Source: an uncultured Eubacteriales bacterium
GTDB taxonomy: Bacteria; Bacillota; Clostridia; Christensenellales; CAG-138
Assembly: GCA_902802805.1 (NCBI GenBank)
Contig: CADCNE010000008.1
Span: 1-35,298, forward strand
Direction: 5' to 3'
DNA: 35,298 nt
The notes under the pieces: generated by a model
Told to the model about the DNA's origin: nothing
What the model saw: the letters and a program-made list of their open reading frames with translations, nothing else
Database searches by the model: none
Shown: positions 23,376-31,517 of the stretch, piece by piece
Numbering within the stretch: the first letter of the stretch is position 1
Layout: each line of letters opens with the position of its first letter
Program-made: the position numbers and the translations under genes

Positions 23376-24740
23376 ATGAGCACCATCCCCTACAAGATCT
23401 ACCTCGAAGAATCGGAGATGCCGAAATACTGGTATAACCTTCGGGCCGACATGAAGAAGAAGCCCGCGCCCCTTCTGAACCCCGGCACCCATCAGCCCAT
23501 GACCCCGGCGGAGCTTTCCGGCGTCTTTTGCGACGAGCTGGTGAAGCAGGAGCTGGACAACGACACCAGGGAGTACCCCATCCCCGAGGAGATACTGAGC
23601 TTCTACCGGATGTACCGGCCCTCGCCCCTGGTCCGGGCCTACTGCCTCGAAGAGAAGCTGAAGACCCCCGCCAAGATCTACTACAAGTTCGAAGGCAACA
23701 ACACCTCCGGCAGCCACAAGCTGAACTCCGCCGTGGCCCAGGCCTACTACGCCAAGAAGCAGGGTCTGAAGGGCGTCACCACCGAGACCGGCGCCGGCCA
23801 GTGGGGCACGGCCCTGTCCATGGCCTGCAGCTACTTCGGCCTCGACTGCAAGGTGTACATGGTGAAGGTGAGCTACGAGCAGAAGCCCTTCCGCCGGGAG
23901 GTCATGCGGGTCTACGGCGCGTCCGTGACCCCCTCCCCCTCCGACACCACCCAGGTGGGCCGGAAGATTTTGGCCGAGCACCCCGGCACCACGGGGAGCC
24001 TTGGCTGCGCCATCTCTGAAGCGGTGGAGGTGGCCGTATCGAACCCCGGCTATCGCTACGTGCTGGGCAGCGTCCTCAATCAGGTGCTCCTCCACCAGAG
24101 CGTCATCGGCGTGGAGACCAAGATCGCCATGGACAAATACGGCATCAAGCCCGACATCATCATCGGCTGCGCCGGCGGCGGCTCCAACCTGGGCGGCCTC
24201 ATCGCCCCCTTCATGGGCGAGAAGCTGCGCGGTGAAGCGGACTACCGCATCATCGCCGTGGAGCCCGCCTCCTGCCCCAGCCTCACCCGGGGCGTCTACG
24301 CCTACGACTTCTGCGACACGGGCATGGTGTGCCCTCTCGCCAAGATGTACACCCTGGGCAGCGACTTCATCCCCGCCCCCAACCACGCCGGCGGCCTAAG
24401 GTATCACGGCATGTCCCCCATCCTCTCCGAGCTCTACGATCAGGGCATGCTGGAGGCGGTGAGCGTGCCCCAGACCAGCGTCTTCGACGCCGCGGAGACC
24501 TTCGCCCGGGTGGAGGGCATCCTGCCCGCCCCCGAGAGCAGCCACGCCATCAAGGTGGCTCTCGATGAGGCCATCAAGTGCCGGGAGACCGGCGAGGAGA
24601 AGACCATCGTCTTCGGCCTCACGGGCACGGGCTACTTCGATCTGGTGGCCTACGAGAAGTACCACAACGGCCAGATGGACGACTACATCCCCACGGACGA
24701 GGAGCTGGCCCGGTTCGCGGCGAAACTGCCGAAGATCTGA
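23376..24740 (+). CDS. trpB: Tryptophan synthase beta chain, TrpB2 type
   Basis: 454 aa, a PLP enzyme that joins indole and serine to make tryptophan. The PLP lysine is in NTSGSHKLNSA, the phosphate loop is GCAGGGSNLGG, and EGIxPAPESSHA is conserved. The length and the N-terminal extension (LRADMKKKPAPLLNPGTHQPM) mark the TrpB2 group, which lacks the usual TrpA-docking features and often works without TrpA. No trpA is adjacent. The gene lies behind a Trp attenuator and is followed at 30 bp by the CoA ligase gene. TrpB2 is thought to salvage free indole. Confidence 0.95.
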   Translation: MSTIPYKIYLEESEMPKYWYNLRADMKKKPAPLLNPGTHQPMTPAELSGVFCDELVKQELDNDTREYPIPEEILSFYRMYRPSPLVRAYCLEEKLKTPAKIYYKFEGNNTSGSHKLNSAVAQAYYAKKQGLKGVTTETGAGQWGTALSMACSYFGLDCKVYMVKVSYEQKPFRREVMRVYGASVTPSPSDTTQVGRKILAEHPGTTGSLGCAISEAVEVAVSNPGYRYVLGSVLNQVLLHQSVIGVETKIAMDKYGIKPDIIIGCAGGGSNLGGLIAPFMGEKLRGEADYRIIAVEPASCPSLTRGVYAYDFCDTGMVCPLAKMYTLGSDFIPAPNHAGGLRYHGMSPILSELYDQGMLEAVSVPQTSVFDAAETFARVEGILPAPESSHAIKVALDEAIKCRETGEEKTIVFGLTGTGYFDLVAYEKYHNGQMDDYIPTDEELARFAAKLPKI

Positions 24741-24770
24741 AAAACCTTTGCGCGAGAGGAGCATATACGA

Positions 24771-26072
24771 ATGGAAAGATACTATCAGCCCGAGATCGAA
24801 TGTGCGTCCCGGGACCAGATCGAACGATGGCAAAGCGAGCGCCTGGCCAGGCAGGTCCGCCGGGTGTATGAGAACGTTCCTTATTATAGGAAGAAGATGG
24901 AGGAGAAGGGCGTGACGCCGGATGATATCCAAAGCGTCAGGGACCTATCTAAGCTCCCCTTCCTCTCCAAGGCGGACCTTCGGGACGCCTACCCCTACGG
25001 TCTCATGGGCAAGCCCATGAAGGACTGCGTCCGCATCCACTCCACCTCCGGCACCACCGGCAAGCGGGTGGTGGCCTTCTACACCCAGCACGACATCGAC
25101 CTCTGGGAGGACTGCTGCGCCCGGGCCCTCATGGCCGCCGGGGCCACAGACGAGGACGTGGTCCAGGTGTCCTACGGCTACGGCCTGTTCACCGGCGGCG
25201 CGGGGCTGGACGGCGGCAGCCACAAGGTGGGCTGCCTCACCGTCCCCATGTCCTCGGGCAACACGGATAGGCAGATCATGTTCATCCGGGATCTGAACGC
25301 CACGGTCCTTTGCTGCACCCCCAGCTACGCGGCGTATCTCGGCGAGCGGATGAAGGAGCTGGGTCTCGGGCCCGACGACATCCCTCTGAAGGCGGGCATC
25401 TTCGGCGCGGAGGCCTGGTCCGAGGAGATGCGCCAGGACATCCAGAAGACCCTGGGCATCAGGGCCTACGACATCTACGGCCTCACGGAGCTCTCCGGCC
25501 CCGGCGTCAGCTTCGAGTGCTCCGACCAGCACGGCATGCACATCAACGAGGACCACTTCATCCCCGAGATCATCGACCCGGACACCGGCGAGGTGCTCCC
25601 CGACGGGGCCATGGGCGAGCTGGTCATCACCGCCGTCGATAAGGAAGCCTTCCCCATGATCCGTTATCGGACCAAGGACATCTGCTCCCTGAACCGGGAG
25701 AAGTGCCCCTGCGGCCGGACCCACGTGCGCATGACCAAGCCGAGGGGACGGAGCGACGACATGCTCATCATCCGCGGCGTCAACGTGTTCCCCAGCCAGA
25801 TCGAGACGGTGCTGCTCAATCACGGCTACGCCGCCAACTACCAGATCCTGGTGGATCGGGTGAACAACACCGACACCTTCGAGATCCTGGTGGAGATGAC
25901 GCCGGAGATGTTCACCGACTCCATCGGCGAGATCCAGCAGCTCCAGAAGACCCTGTCCACCGGCCTCCAGTCCATGCTGGGCATCCGGCCCAAGGTCACC
26001 CTGGTGGCCCCCAAGACCATCGCCCGCAGCGAAGGCAAGGCCGTTCGCGTGGTAGACAAGCGCAAGATCTGA
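24771..26072 (+). CDS. paaK: Phenylacetate/arylacetate--CoA ligase (PaaK family)
   Basis: 433 aa, an AMP-forming acyl-CoA synthetase of the PaaK branch. Motifs: HSTSGTTGKRV (phosphate loop), AYDIYGLTELSGPG, MIRYRTKDIC with the nearby cysteine cluster CPCGRTH, and the C-terminal RSDDMLIIRGVNVFPSQIE hinge with the catalytic Lys in SEGKAVRV. It would activate phenylacetate, indoleacetate or a related aryl acid to its CoA ester. In anaerobes such ligases often pair with indolepyruvate oxidoreductase, working in amino acid breakdown or, in reverse, in synthesis of aromatic amino acids from aryl acids. Placement under Trp attenuation favours the synthetic direction (inference). Confidence 0.92.
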   Translation: MERYYQPEIECASRDQIERWQSERLARQVRRVYENVPYYRKKMEEKGVTPDDIQSVRDLSKLPFLSKADLRDAYPYGLMGKPMKDCVRIHSTSGTTGKRVVAFYTQHDIDLWEDCCARALMAAGATDEDVVQVSYGYGLFTGGAGLDGGSHKVGCLTVPMSSGNTDRQIMFIRDLNATVLCCTPSYAAYLGERMKELGLGPDDIPLKAGIFGAEAWSEEMRQDIQKTLGIRAYDIYGLTELSGPGVSFECSDQHGMHINEDHFIPEIIDPDTGEVLPDGAMGELVITAVDKEAFPMIRYRTKDICSLNREKCPCGRTHVRMTKPRGRSDDMLIIRGVNVFPSQIETVLLNHGYAANYQILVDRVNNTDTFEILVEMTPEMFTDSIGEIQQLQKTLSTGLQSMLGIRPKVTLVAPKTIARSEGKAVRVVDKRKI

Positions 26073-26079
26073 CGATACA

Positions 26080-26496
26080 ATGGAAGCGATCCCTGAGCTC
26101 ATCACGCTGGACCAAGCCCGCGCCTTCTTCGCGAAGGACCGGTTCGCCGCCGGCAGCGGCATGATCATCGAGGACGCGGCCCCAGGCCATGCCCTCGTCT
26201 CCCTCACCCTGACCGACCGGCACCGAAACGCCGTGGGCGGCGTCATGGGCGGGGTGCTGCTCACCATGGCGGACTTCGCCTGCGCGGTGGCCTCCCATTT
26301 CGGACCGGGAGCCGGGCAGCACGTATCCGCCGACGCCCATGTGAGCTTCCTGAACCCCTGCAGGGGCCAAACGCTCCGGGCGGAGGCCACCCGCCTCAAA
26401 GGGGGCAAAAAGCTGTCCTGGTATGAGGTCCTCATCCGGGACGAGGGGGACACGCTCATCGCCAGGGCGGCCTTCACCATGTATCGCGTGGACTGA
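26080..26496 (+). CDS. PaaI-like hotdog-fold thioesterase
   Basis: 138 aa. The central GGVMGGVLLTMADFACAVAS corresponds to the hotdog helix of PaaI-type acyl-CoA thioesterases, with the conserved acidic Asp. The usual His of the HGG motif reads Met here. SADAHVSFLNPC and ARAAFTMYRV complete the sheet. It would hydrolyse aryl- or acyl-CoA, perhaps recycling CoA from dead-end esters of the neighbouring ligase. It starts 7 bp after the PaaK stop with a poor ribosome binding site, so translational coupling is likely. Confidence 0.85.
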   Translation: MEAIPELITLDQARAFFAKDRFAAGSGMIIEDAAPGHALVSLTLTDRHRNAVGGVMGGVLLTMADFACAVASHFGPGAGQHVSADAHVSFLNPCRGQTLRAEATRLKGGKKLSWYEVLIRDEGDTLIARAAFTMYRVD

Positions 26497-26530
26497 TTCG
26501 ACCACACTTTTAGAATAAGGAGAAAGGAAC

Positions 26531-26962
26531 ATGAGCATCAAACAACTATCCGTTTTCCTGGAGAACCGACCGGGCAAGCTCTTTGAACTGACCGCCCTGC
26601 TGGCGGAGAAGGGCATCGACATGCGGGCCCTGTCCATCGCCGAGACCACGGACTTCGGCATCGCCCGGCTCATCGTCAACGACGCCTACGGGGCCGCCCA
26701 GGTCCTGCGGGAGGGCCAGTTCATCGCCCAGTTTTCCGACGTGCTGGCCTTCGCCGTGCCGGACGAGCCCGGCGGCCTGCACCATCTGCTGGGCGAATTC
26801 AACGCCGCCCAGGTGAACATCGAGTACATGTACGCCTTCCTGGGCGGAAAGCGGGGACAGGCCTACATGATCTTCCGGGTCACCAACACCGAGATCGCCG
26901 AAAAGGCCCTTGTGGAGCGGGGGCTCAAGTCCCTGACCCTGGAGGAGATCGAGGAGATCTGA
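26531..26962 (+). CDS. Tandem ACT-domain protein
   Basis: 143 aa made of two ACT domains: SIKQLSVFLENRPGKLFELTALLAEKGIDMRAL (1-70) and VLAFAVPDEPGGLHHLLGEFNAAQVNIEYMYAF (71-143). The glycines of the ligand-binding turns are present in both (NRPGKL, DEPGGL). ACT domains bind amino acids, and stand-alone tandem ACT proteins next to PaaK are common in anaerobes. It probably senses an aromatic amino acid and modulates a partner of the operon; the partner is unknown. GGAGAAAGG precedes the start. It is the last gene of the operon. Confidence 0.9.
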   Translation: MSIKQLSVFLENRPGKLFELTALLAEKGIDMRALSIAETTDFGIARLIVNDAYGAAQVLREGQFIAQFSDVLAFAVPDEPGGLHHLLGEFNAAQVNIEYMYAFLGGKRGQAYMIFRVTNTEIAEKALVERGLKSLTLEEIEEI

Positions 26963-26992
26963 CGGCAGGGGCAGACACATCCAAGAGAAACC

Positions 26993-27028
26993 GGGGCTCG
27001 CCGCGGAACGTCAGCGTCCGCCGCGGGC
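26993..27028 (+). terminator. GC-rich hairpin after the trpB2-paaK operon
   Basis: GGGGC and CCGCGG segments pair with CCGCGG and GCCCC around a loop of about 11 bases. The stem is strong but no proper T run follows, so it may be a stabiliser or a Rho-independent terminator of low efficiency. Confidence 0.45.
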
Positions 27029-27051
27029 CCCGCCTGGCTTTCGGGGAGGAA

Positions 27052-27080
27052 TTGCCTTCGCCCGGGGGATGTGCTATACT
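27052..27080 (+). promoter_or_regulatory. Promoter of the M48 peptidase gene
   Basis: TTGCCT (27052-27057) and TATACT (27075-27080) are spaced by 17 bp and lie 55 bp before the ATG. Confidence 0.65.
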
Positions 27081-27135
27081 GGTCCTGCTTTTTATGGCGC
27101 CGACATATCATATTATACTATAAGGAAACGACATC

Positions 27136-28371
27136 ATGAACTTCAAAGCCCTTACCGTCGCCGTGATGCTCGTCGTGTATCTGTACGAGCTGTTTCTGGA
27201 CATCGTTCGCTATCGCTCCGCCCGCAACCCCATCCCCCAAAACGTGACCGATGTGTACGATACGAAAACGTACCTGAAATGGAAGGCCTATCACGGGGAG
27301 AAGGTCCGCTGGGGCATCTTCACCAAGGCGGCCTCCTTCGTCATCGATCTCGCGCTCATCCTGTTCAACGCTTACGCCGCCTTCGCCGCCTCGGGCTTCT
27401 TCGCCGAAAACGCCTATGCCCAGGGGATCGCGGTCATGATCCTTTCCGCCCTGGCGAACCTTCTGCTCATCCCCTTCACCTGGCATGACACCATGCACAT
27501 CGAGGAGAAGTACGGCTTCAACCGTACGGGCAAGAAGACCTTCTGGGGGGACCAGCTCAAGTCGTTCCTGATCGGCCTCGGCCTCATGTGCGGCATCAGC
27601 TGCCTCGTCACCTGGGCCCACGGGGCCATGGGCGACTGGCTCATCCTGGCCCTCGCCGTGATCCTGACCCTGTTCATTCTGTTCTTCTCCTTCCTCTACC
27701 CCTTCTTCAGCCGCATCTTCAACAAGTTCACGTCCCTCCCCGACGGGGAGCTGAAGGAGGGCATCACAAAGCTGTTGGAGAAGAACGGCTATAAGGTCCG
27801 GGCCATCCAGGTCATGGACGCCAGCCGCCGTTCCACCAAGTCCAACGCCTACTTCACGGGCTTCGGGAAGATGAAGACCATCGTCCTCTACGATACCCTC
27901 GTGGCCGCCATGACCACCGAGGAGATATTGGCCGTCTTCGCCCACGAGATGGGCCACGGCCTCCACAGGGACACCCTGAAAAACCACATCCTGACCTTCT
28001 TCCAGATGCTGGTGCTGGCCGTCCTTGCCTGGGCCACCCTGCGCCACCCCGAGATCTTCCGCGACTTCGGCTTTGCTGGCGTCAACTACGGGTTCGCCGT
28101 GATCCTGATCCTCAGCGTGGAATTCGCCCTCATCTCGCCCCTCTTCGGCCTCATCATCAGCTGGTTCTCCCGCCGGGCGGAGTACCGGGCGGACGCGCAG
28201 GCGGTGAAGGAGGGCTACGGGGACGCCCTCGTCTCGGCCCTCAAAAAGCTGGCGAAGGAGAACTTCTCCGACCTCGCCCCCTCGCCCATCCTGGTTCACC
28301 TCGAATACTCCCACCCCACGCTGAGCCAGCGCATCAGCGCCATCGAAGCCCTGCAGAAGGGGGAGAAGTGA
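27136..28371 (+). CDS. M48 family metallopeptidase (Ste24-like CAAX protease family)
   Basis: A 411-aa membrane zinc protease. There is an N-terminal helix, then several membrane segments (AALILFNAYAAF region, VILTLFILFFSFLYPFF), the active site FAHEMGHGLHRDT, further helices, and the third zinc ligand Glu in RRAEYRADAQA. YPFFSRIFNKFTSLPDGELK matches the Ste24/M48A branch. In bacteria, without prenylated proteins, such enzymes are taken to act in membrane protein quality control. It shares an operon with the 203-aa membrane protein (1-bp gap). Confidence 0.92.
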   Translation: MNFKALTVAVMLVVYLYELFLDIVRYRSARNPIPQNVTDVYDTKTYLKWKAYHGEKVRWGIFTKAASFVIDLALILFNAYAAFAASGFFAENAYAQGIAVMILSALANLLLIPFTWHDTMHIEEKYGFNRTGKKTFWGDQLKSFLIGLGLMCGISCLVTWAHGAMGDWLILALAVILTLFILFFSFLYPFFSRIFNKFTSLPDGELKEGITKLLEKNGYKVRAIQVMDASRRSTKSNAYFTGFGKMKTIVLYDTLVAAMTTEEILAVFAHEMGHGLHRDTLKNHILTFFQMLVLAVLAWATLRHPEIFRDFGFAGVNYGFAVILILSVEFALISPLFGLIISWFSRRAEYRADAQAVKEGYGDALVSALKKLAKENFSDLAPSPILVHLEYSHPTLSQRISAIEALQKGEK

Positions 28372-28372
28372 C

Positions 28373-28984
28373 ATGGGCCTCTTTTCCGATCTTACGGGCA
28401 TTGGGAAGGGGACGACCTTCTCCAACCGGACCCGGTACGTCAACGATTTTAAGGTGGTGGAGGAGCCGGACAAGAAGGGCCGCCTGCGGAAGAAGGCGGT
28501 GTACATCGGCGCCTGGACCCTGCCCCGGGACGAGAAGCAGGGGAAGCGGACCTGCTGGGCGTGTCTCGTCCTGGCCCTCGCTTCGGCGGCGATGTACTTT
28601 CGAGGGCTCCTGCTCACCCACTTCGGCAGCGGCAAGCTCCTGGTGATGCTGCCCCTGATGCTGGGCATGTTCCCCCTTTTATACCTGCTCATGGGCGCGG
28701 CGGAGCTCCCCTACCGGGGCAGGCCCATGCGCCGTGACCAGTACATGCACAGCTTCATCCGCATGTCCCGGTCCGCCGCGGCGGTGACGGCCTTCGACCT
28801 GGTGGGCGTGATCGCCCTGTTCATCTTCCGCATCGCGGCGGGGGACTGGCTGTTCCTGCCGGAGGACTGGGGTTTCCTGGCCCTGACCCTGATACCGGCC
28901 ATCCTGCTCATCCTGATCGTGATCCTGCTGCGCCGGGTGGACCTGGCGGAGCGGGAGAACAGTGCATACGAAGGGAATATTTGA
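28373..28984 (+). CDS. Hypothetical membrane protein, 203 aa
   Basis: No family was recognised. A cytoplasmic N-terminus of about 60 residues rich in charge (GKGTTFSNRTRYVNDFKVVEEPDKKGR) is followed by four hydrophobic segments: CWACLVLALASAAMYF, LLVMLPLMLGMFPLLYLLMGA, AVTAFDLVGVIALFIF and FLALTLIPAILLILIVILL. A short charged tail ends it. It starts one base after the stop of the M48 peptidase gene, so coupled translation and a shared function at the membrane are likely. It could be a partner or a substrate of that protease. Confidence 0.75.
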   Translation: MGLFSDLTGIGKGTTFSNRTRYVNDFKVVEEPDKKGRLRKKAVYIGAWTLPRDEKQGKRTCWACLVLALASAAMYFRGLLLTHFGSGKLLVMLPLMLGMFPLLYLLMGAAELPYRGRPMRRDQYMHSFIRMSRSAAAVTAFDLVGVIALFIFRIAAGDWLFLPEDWGFLALTLIPAILLILIVILLRRVDLAERENSAYEGNI

Positions 28985-29042
28985 CACCTTTGATACAAAG
29001 TCGATATAGGGGCAAAAAGGGCCGCATACGGGGTCTGGCATC

Positions 29043-29108
29043 TTGACAACTCAAAAATCGGTCTGTATAATATGACAATGTACAAGGAAAAGTATTAGCT
29101 TTTGTACA
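29043..29108 (+). promoter_or_regulatory. Consensus promoter and palindrome of the peptide ABC operon
   Basis: TTGACA (29043-29048) and TATAAT (29066-29071) are both perfect, with a 17-bp spacer; this is the strongest promoter in the window. Just after the expected start point, TGTACAA (29079-29085) and TTGTACA (29102-29108) form an inverted repeat that could be an operator or a 5' mRNA hairpin. Confidence 0.88.
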
Positions 29109-29133
29109 AAATAAGAAACAGGAGGAAAACCCA

Positions 29134-31341
29134 ATGAAGAAACTGATGGCAATGCTCGTGGCTCTGCTCATGGTGTTCTCGATGGTCGGTTTTGCTTCCG
29201 CGGACGAGATCAAGCCCGTGGAATCCCCCGAGTTCACCACCATGACCCTGGGTCAGTACGAGTACGGCAAGGACTATACTTCCCTGTATGAGAAGTATGG
29301 CAAGGACATCACCATCGCCGATGTGACCGAGGACGAGGAGACTGGTTTCGGTTACATCACCGTGGACGGCAAAGAGTATGAGCTGGGCCTCGACTTTTTG
29401 ACCATGGCCATGGTGTACAACACCACCCCCGCTGGCGAGTATGAGACGGAAGAAGACGTCTACGCCGCCTGGTGGAGGCTGTACATCACCCGCTGGAACT
29501 ACCTGATGCCCGAAGTGCCCCTGTACTCCAACGAGTACTACGATCTCTACAACGCCGAGATCAAGGGCGTCCAGGACCATCCCACCAACCCCTTCTGGAA
29601 TCCCGCCCGCGCTCTGATCGACTGGTCCTCCGAGAAGGCTGACGATTCCATCATTCTGGGTTCCTCCACTGAGCTTTCCGGCCAGTTCCGCGCTCCCTCC
29701 TTCGGCAAGAGCTCTCCCGGCTCCTCCGATAACGACATCGGCTTCCTGACCTCCGGCCTCAGCACCGTCACCACCACCAAAGAGGGCGGCTTCGTGTGGG
29801 ACGAGAAGACCGTCGTGGACAAGCACGAGGAGACCATCAACGAGGACGGCTCCCTGACCTACACCATCAAGATCAAGGAAGACCTGAAGTTCTCCGATGG
29901 CAGCGCTGTCACCGCCAAGGACTACATCGCGGCCACCGTGGCCAGCCTGACCCCTGTCTACACCGAGGCTGCCTCCCGTGAGACCAACGGCCAGACCATC
30001 CTGGGCTGGAAGGGCGCCTTCCAGAAGTACACCGGTCCCGACAGTGCCGAGGGCACCAAGGAGCTGTCCGGTATCCGTCTGCTGGACGATTACACCTTCT
30101 CCGTGACCGTTCCCGCCGACTATGCCAACTGGTTCTACAAGATCGAATACGGCGCCTTTGATGCGCAGCCCGCTGCCGCCTACATCGGCGCCGCTGAGCT
30201 CAAGGACGACGGCAACGGTTGCTACCTCACCGACGACTTCTATGCCAAGGATGCCGACGGCCACTACATCCAGGCCGCCAACATCAAGAAGCTCTGCACC
30301 GACACTTCCGATGAGAACTACGCTGCTTACCCCTGGTCCGGCGCTTATGTCGTGAAGTCCTTCGACAACACCGACTCCACCGCCACCCTGGTGAAGAACG
30401 AGTACTACAAGGGCAACTATGAGGGCGCTACCCCCCATATCGGCACCATCATCTACAAGAAGGTCGTGTCCGCCACCCAGATCGAAGACTTCAAGGCCGG
30501 CGGCCTCGACGTCATCGCGGCCATCACCGGCGGCGCTGACACCGACAACGCTCTGAAGCTGGCTGACGAGTCCGAAGGCAAGTACGTCTACAGCCACTAC
30601 AGCCGCGCCGGCTACGGCAAGCTGGGCTTCCGCTGCGACTACGGCCCCGCTCAGTTCCACTCCGTCCGTCAGGCCATCGCGTTCTGCATGGATCGCGCTC
30701 AGTTCGCCAAGGACTTCACCGGCGGCTACGGCGGTGTTGTGGATGGTCCTTACTACAAGGGCTCCTGGATGTACAAGGCTGCCGTCGAGCAGGGCATGAT
30801 GCTTGACAGCTATGCCACTTCCGCCGATTCCGCCATCGCGGTCCTCGAGGCCGATGGCTGGGTCTGGAATGCCGATGGTACTCCCTACGCCGGCGAGGGC
30901 ATCCGCTACAAGGCCATCCCCGCTGACAAGATCAACGACAACGACAAGAACTACAAGTCCGTGGACGGCGCCTACAAGACCGAGCAGGTCGGCGACGTGT
31001 ACCTGATGCCCCTCGTGATCAACTGGTTCGGCACCACGCCCAACGAGTTCACCGATCTGCTGCAGACCGGCTTCCGTGAGAATGACAACGTGAAGAAGGC
31101 CGGCATGCTGGTGTACAACCAGCTGGGCGACTTCGGTCCCATGCTGGACGAGCTCTATCAGCAGGCTGCTTACGGCTTCTATGCCGGCACCCCCATGTAC
31201 TGCGCGTTCAACTTCGCCACGGGCTTCAACTCCGCGGCCTATGACTACTCCTGGAACATGACCATCGATCCGTCCATGTACGACGATTATTCCTTGTACT
31301 ACATCAAGGACTACGCCGACGTCTGCTGGCTCAACGACTGA
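29134..31341 (+). CDS. Family 5 extracellular solute-binding protein of a peptide ABC transporter
   Basis: 735 aa, longer than usual (500-600). A Sec signal peptide covers residues 1-23 (hydrophobic MLVALLMVFSMVGFA, cleavage near ASA-DE). There is no lipobox cysteine, although binding proteins of Gram-positive bacteria are normally lipoproteins. The family 5 core is visible in LTYTIKIKEDLKFSDGSAVTAKDY, SGAYVVKSFDNTDSTATLVKNEYY and HSVRQAIAFCMDR. A segment near residues 100-160 (WWRLYITRWNYLMPEVPLYSNEYYDLYN) looks like the part usually found close to the C-terminus, so the order may be rearranged. Codon use is richer in GCT, GGT and TCC than in its neighbours, fitting high expression from the consensus promoter. 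Confidence 0.9.
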   Translation: MKKLMAMLVALLMVFSMVGFASADEIKPVESPEFTTMTLGQYEYGKDYTSLYEKYGKDITIADVTEDEETGFGYITVDGKEYELGLDFLTMAMVYNTTPAGEYETEEDVYAAWWRLYITRWNYLMPEVPLYSNEYYDLYNAEIKGVQDHPTNPFWNPARALIDWSSEKADDSIILGSSTELSGQFRAPSFGKSSPGSSDNDIGFLTSGLSTVTTTKEGGFVWDEKTVVDKHEETINEDGSLTYTIKIKEDLKFSDGSAVTAKDYIAATVASLTPVYTEAASRETNGQTILGWKGAFQKYTGPDSAEGTKELSGIRLLDDYTFSVTVPADYANWFYKIEYGAFDAQPAAAYIGAAELKDDGNGCYLTDDFYAKDADGHYIQAANIKKLCTDTSDENYAAYPWSGAYVVKSFDNTDSTATLVKNEYYKGNYEGATPHIGTIIYKKVVSATQIEDFKAGGLDVIAAITGGADTDNALKLADESEGKYVYSHYSRAGYGKLGFRCDYGPAQFHSVRQAIAFCMDRAQFAKDFTGGYGGVVDGPYYKGSWMYKAAVEQGMMLDSYATSADSAIAVLEADGWVWNADGTPYAGEGIRYKAIPADKINDNDKNYKSVDGAYKTEQVGDVYLMPLVINWFGTTPNEFTDLLQTGFRENDNVKKAGMLVYNQLGDFGPMLDELYQQAAYGFYAGTPMYCAFNFATGFNSAAYDYSWNMTIDPSMYDDYSLYYIKDYADVCWLND

Positions 31342-31374
31342 TGAGCCTGTGACCGTCACAGCGTACATAACACT

Positions 31375-31402
31375 GCATCCGGCGGCCCCGGCCGCCGGAT
31401 GC
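31375..31402 (+). terminator. Hairpin between the binding-protein and permease genes
   Basis: A perfect 12-bp GC-rich stem (GCATCCGGCGGC, 31375-31386, with 31391-31402) is followed by GTTTCTC. The weak T run suggests partial termination or 3'-end protection, which would keep binding-protein mRNA more abundant than permease mRNA. Confidence 0.65.
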
Positions 31403-31517
31403 GTTTCTCAGTTCATCCCGCGACCACATCATCCATTTGAAAATTTTGCGTTGCGGTCCATTTGACCGCAATACCTTCAGATAAAAACGGCGCTGCAAGC
31501 GCACGAAGGAGTATCCC

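Noticed and set aside
29095..31368. Minus-strand open frame of 757 codons over the binding-protein gene
   Set aside because: The opposite strand has a signal peptide, family 5 motifs, a consensus promoter and ribosome binding site; the minus frame has none of these.
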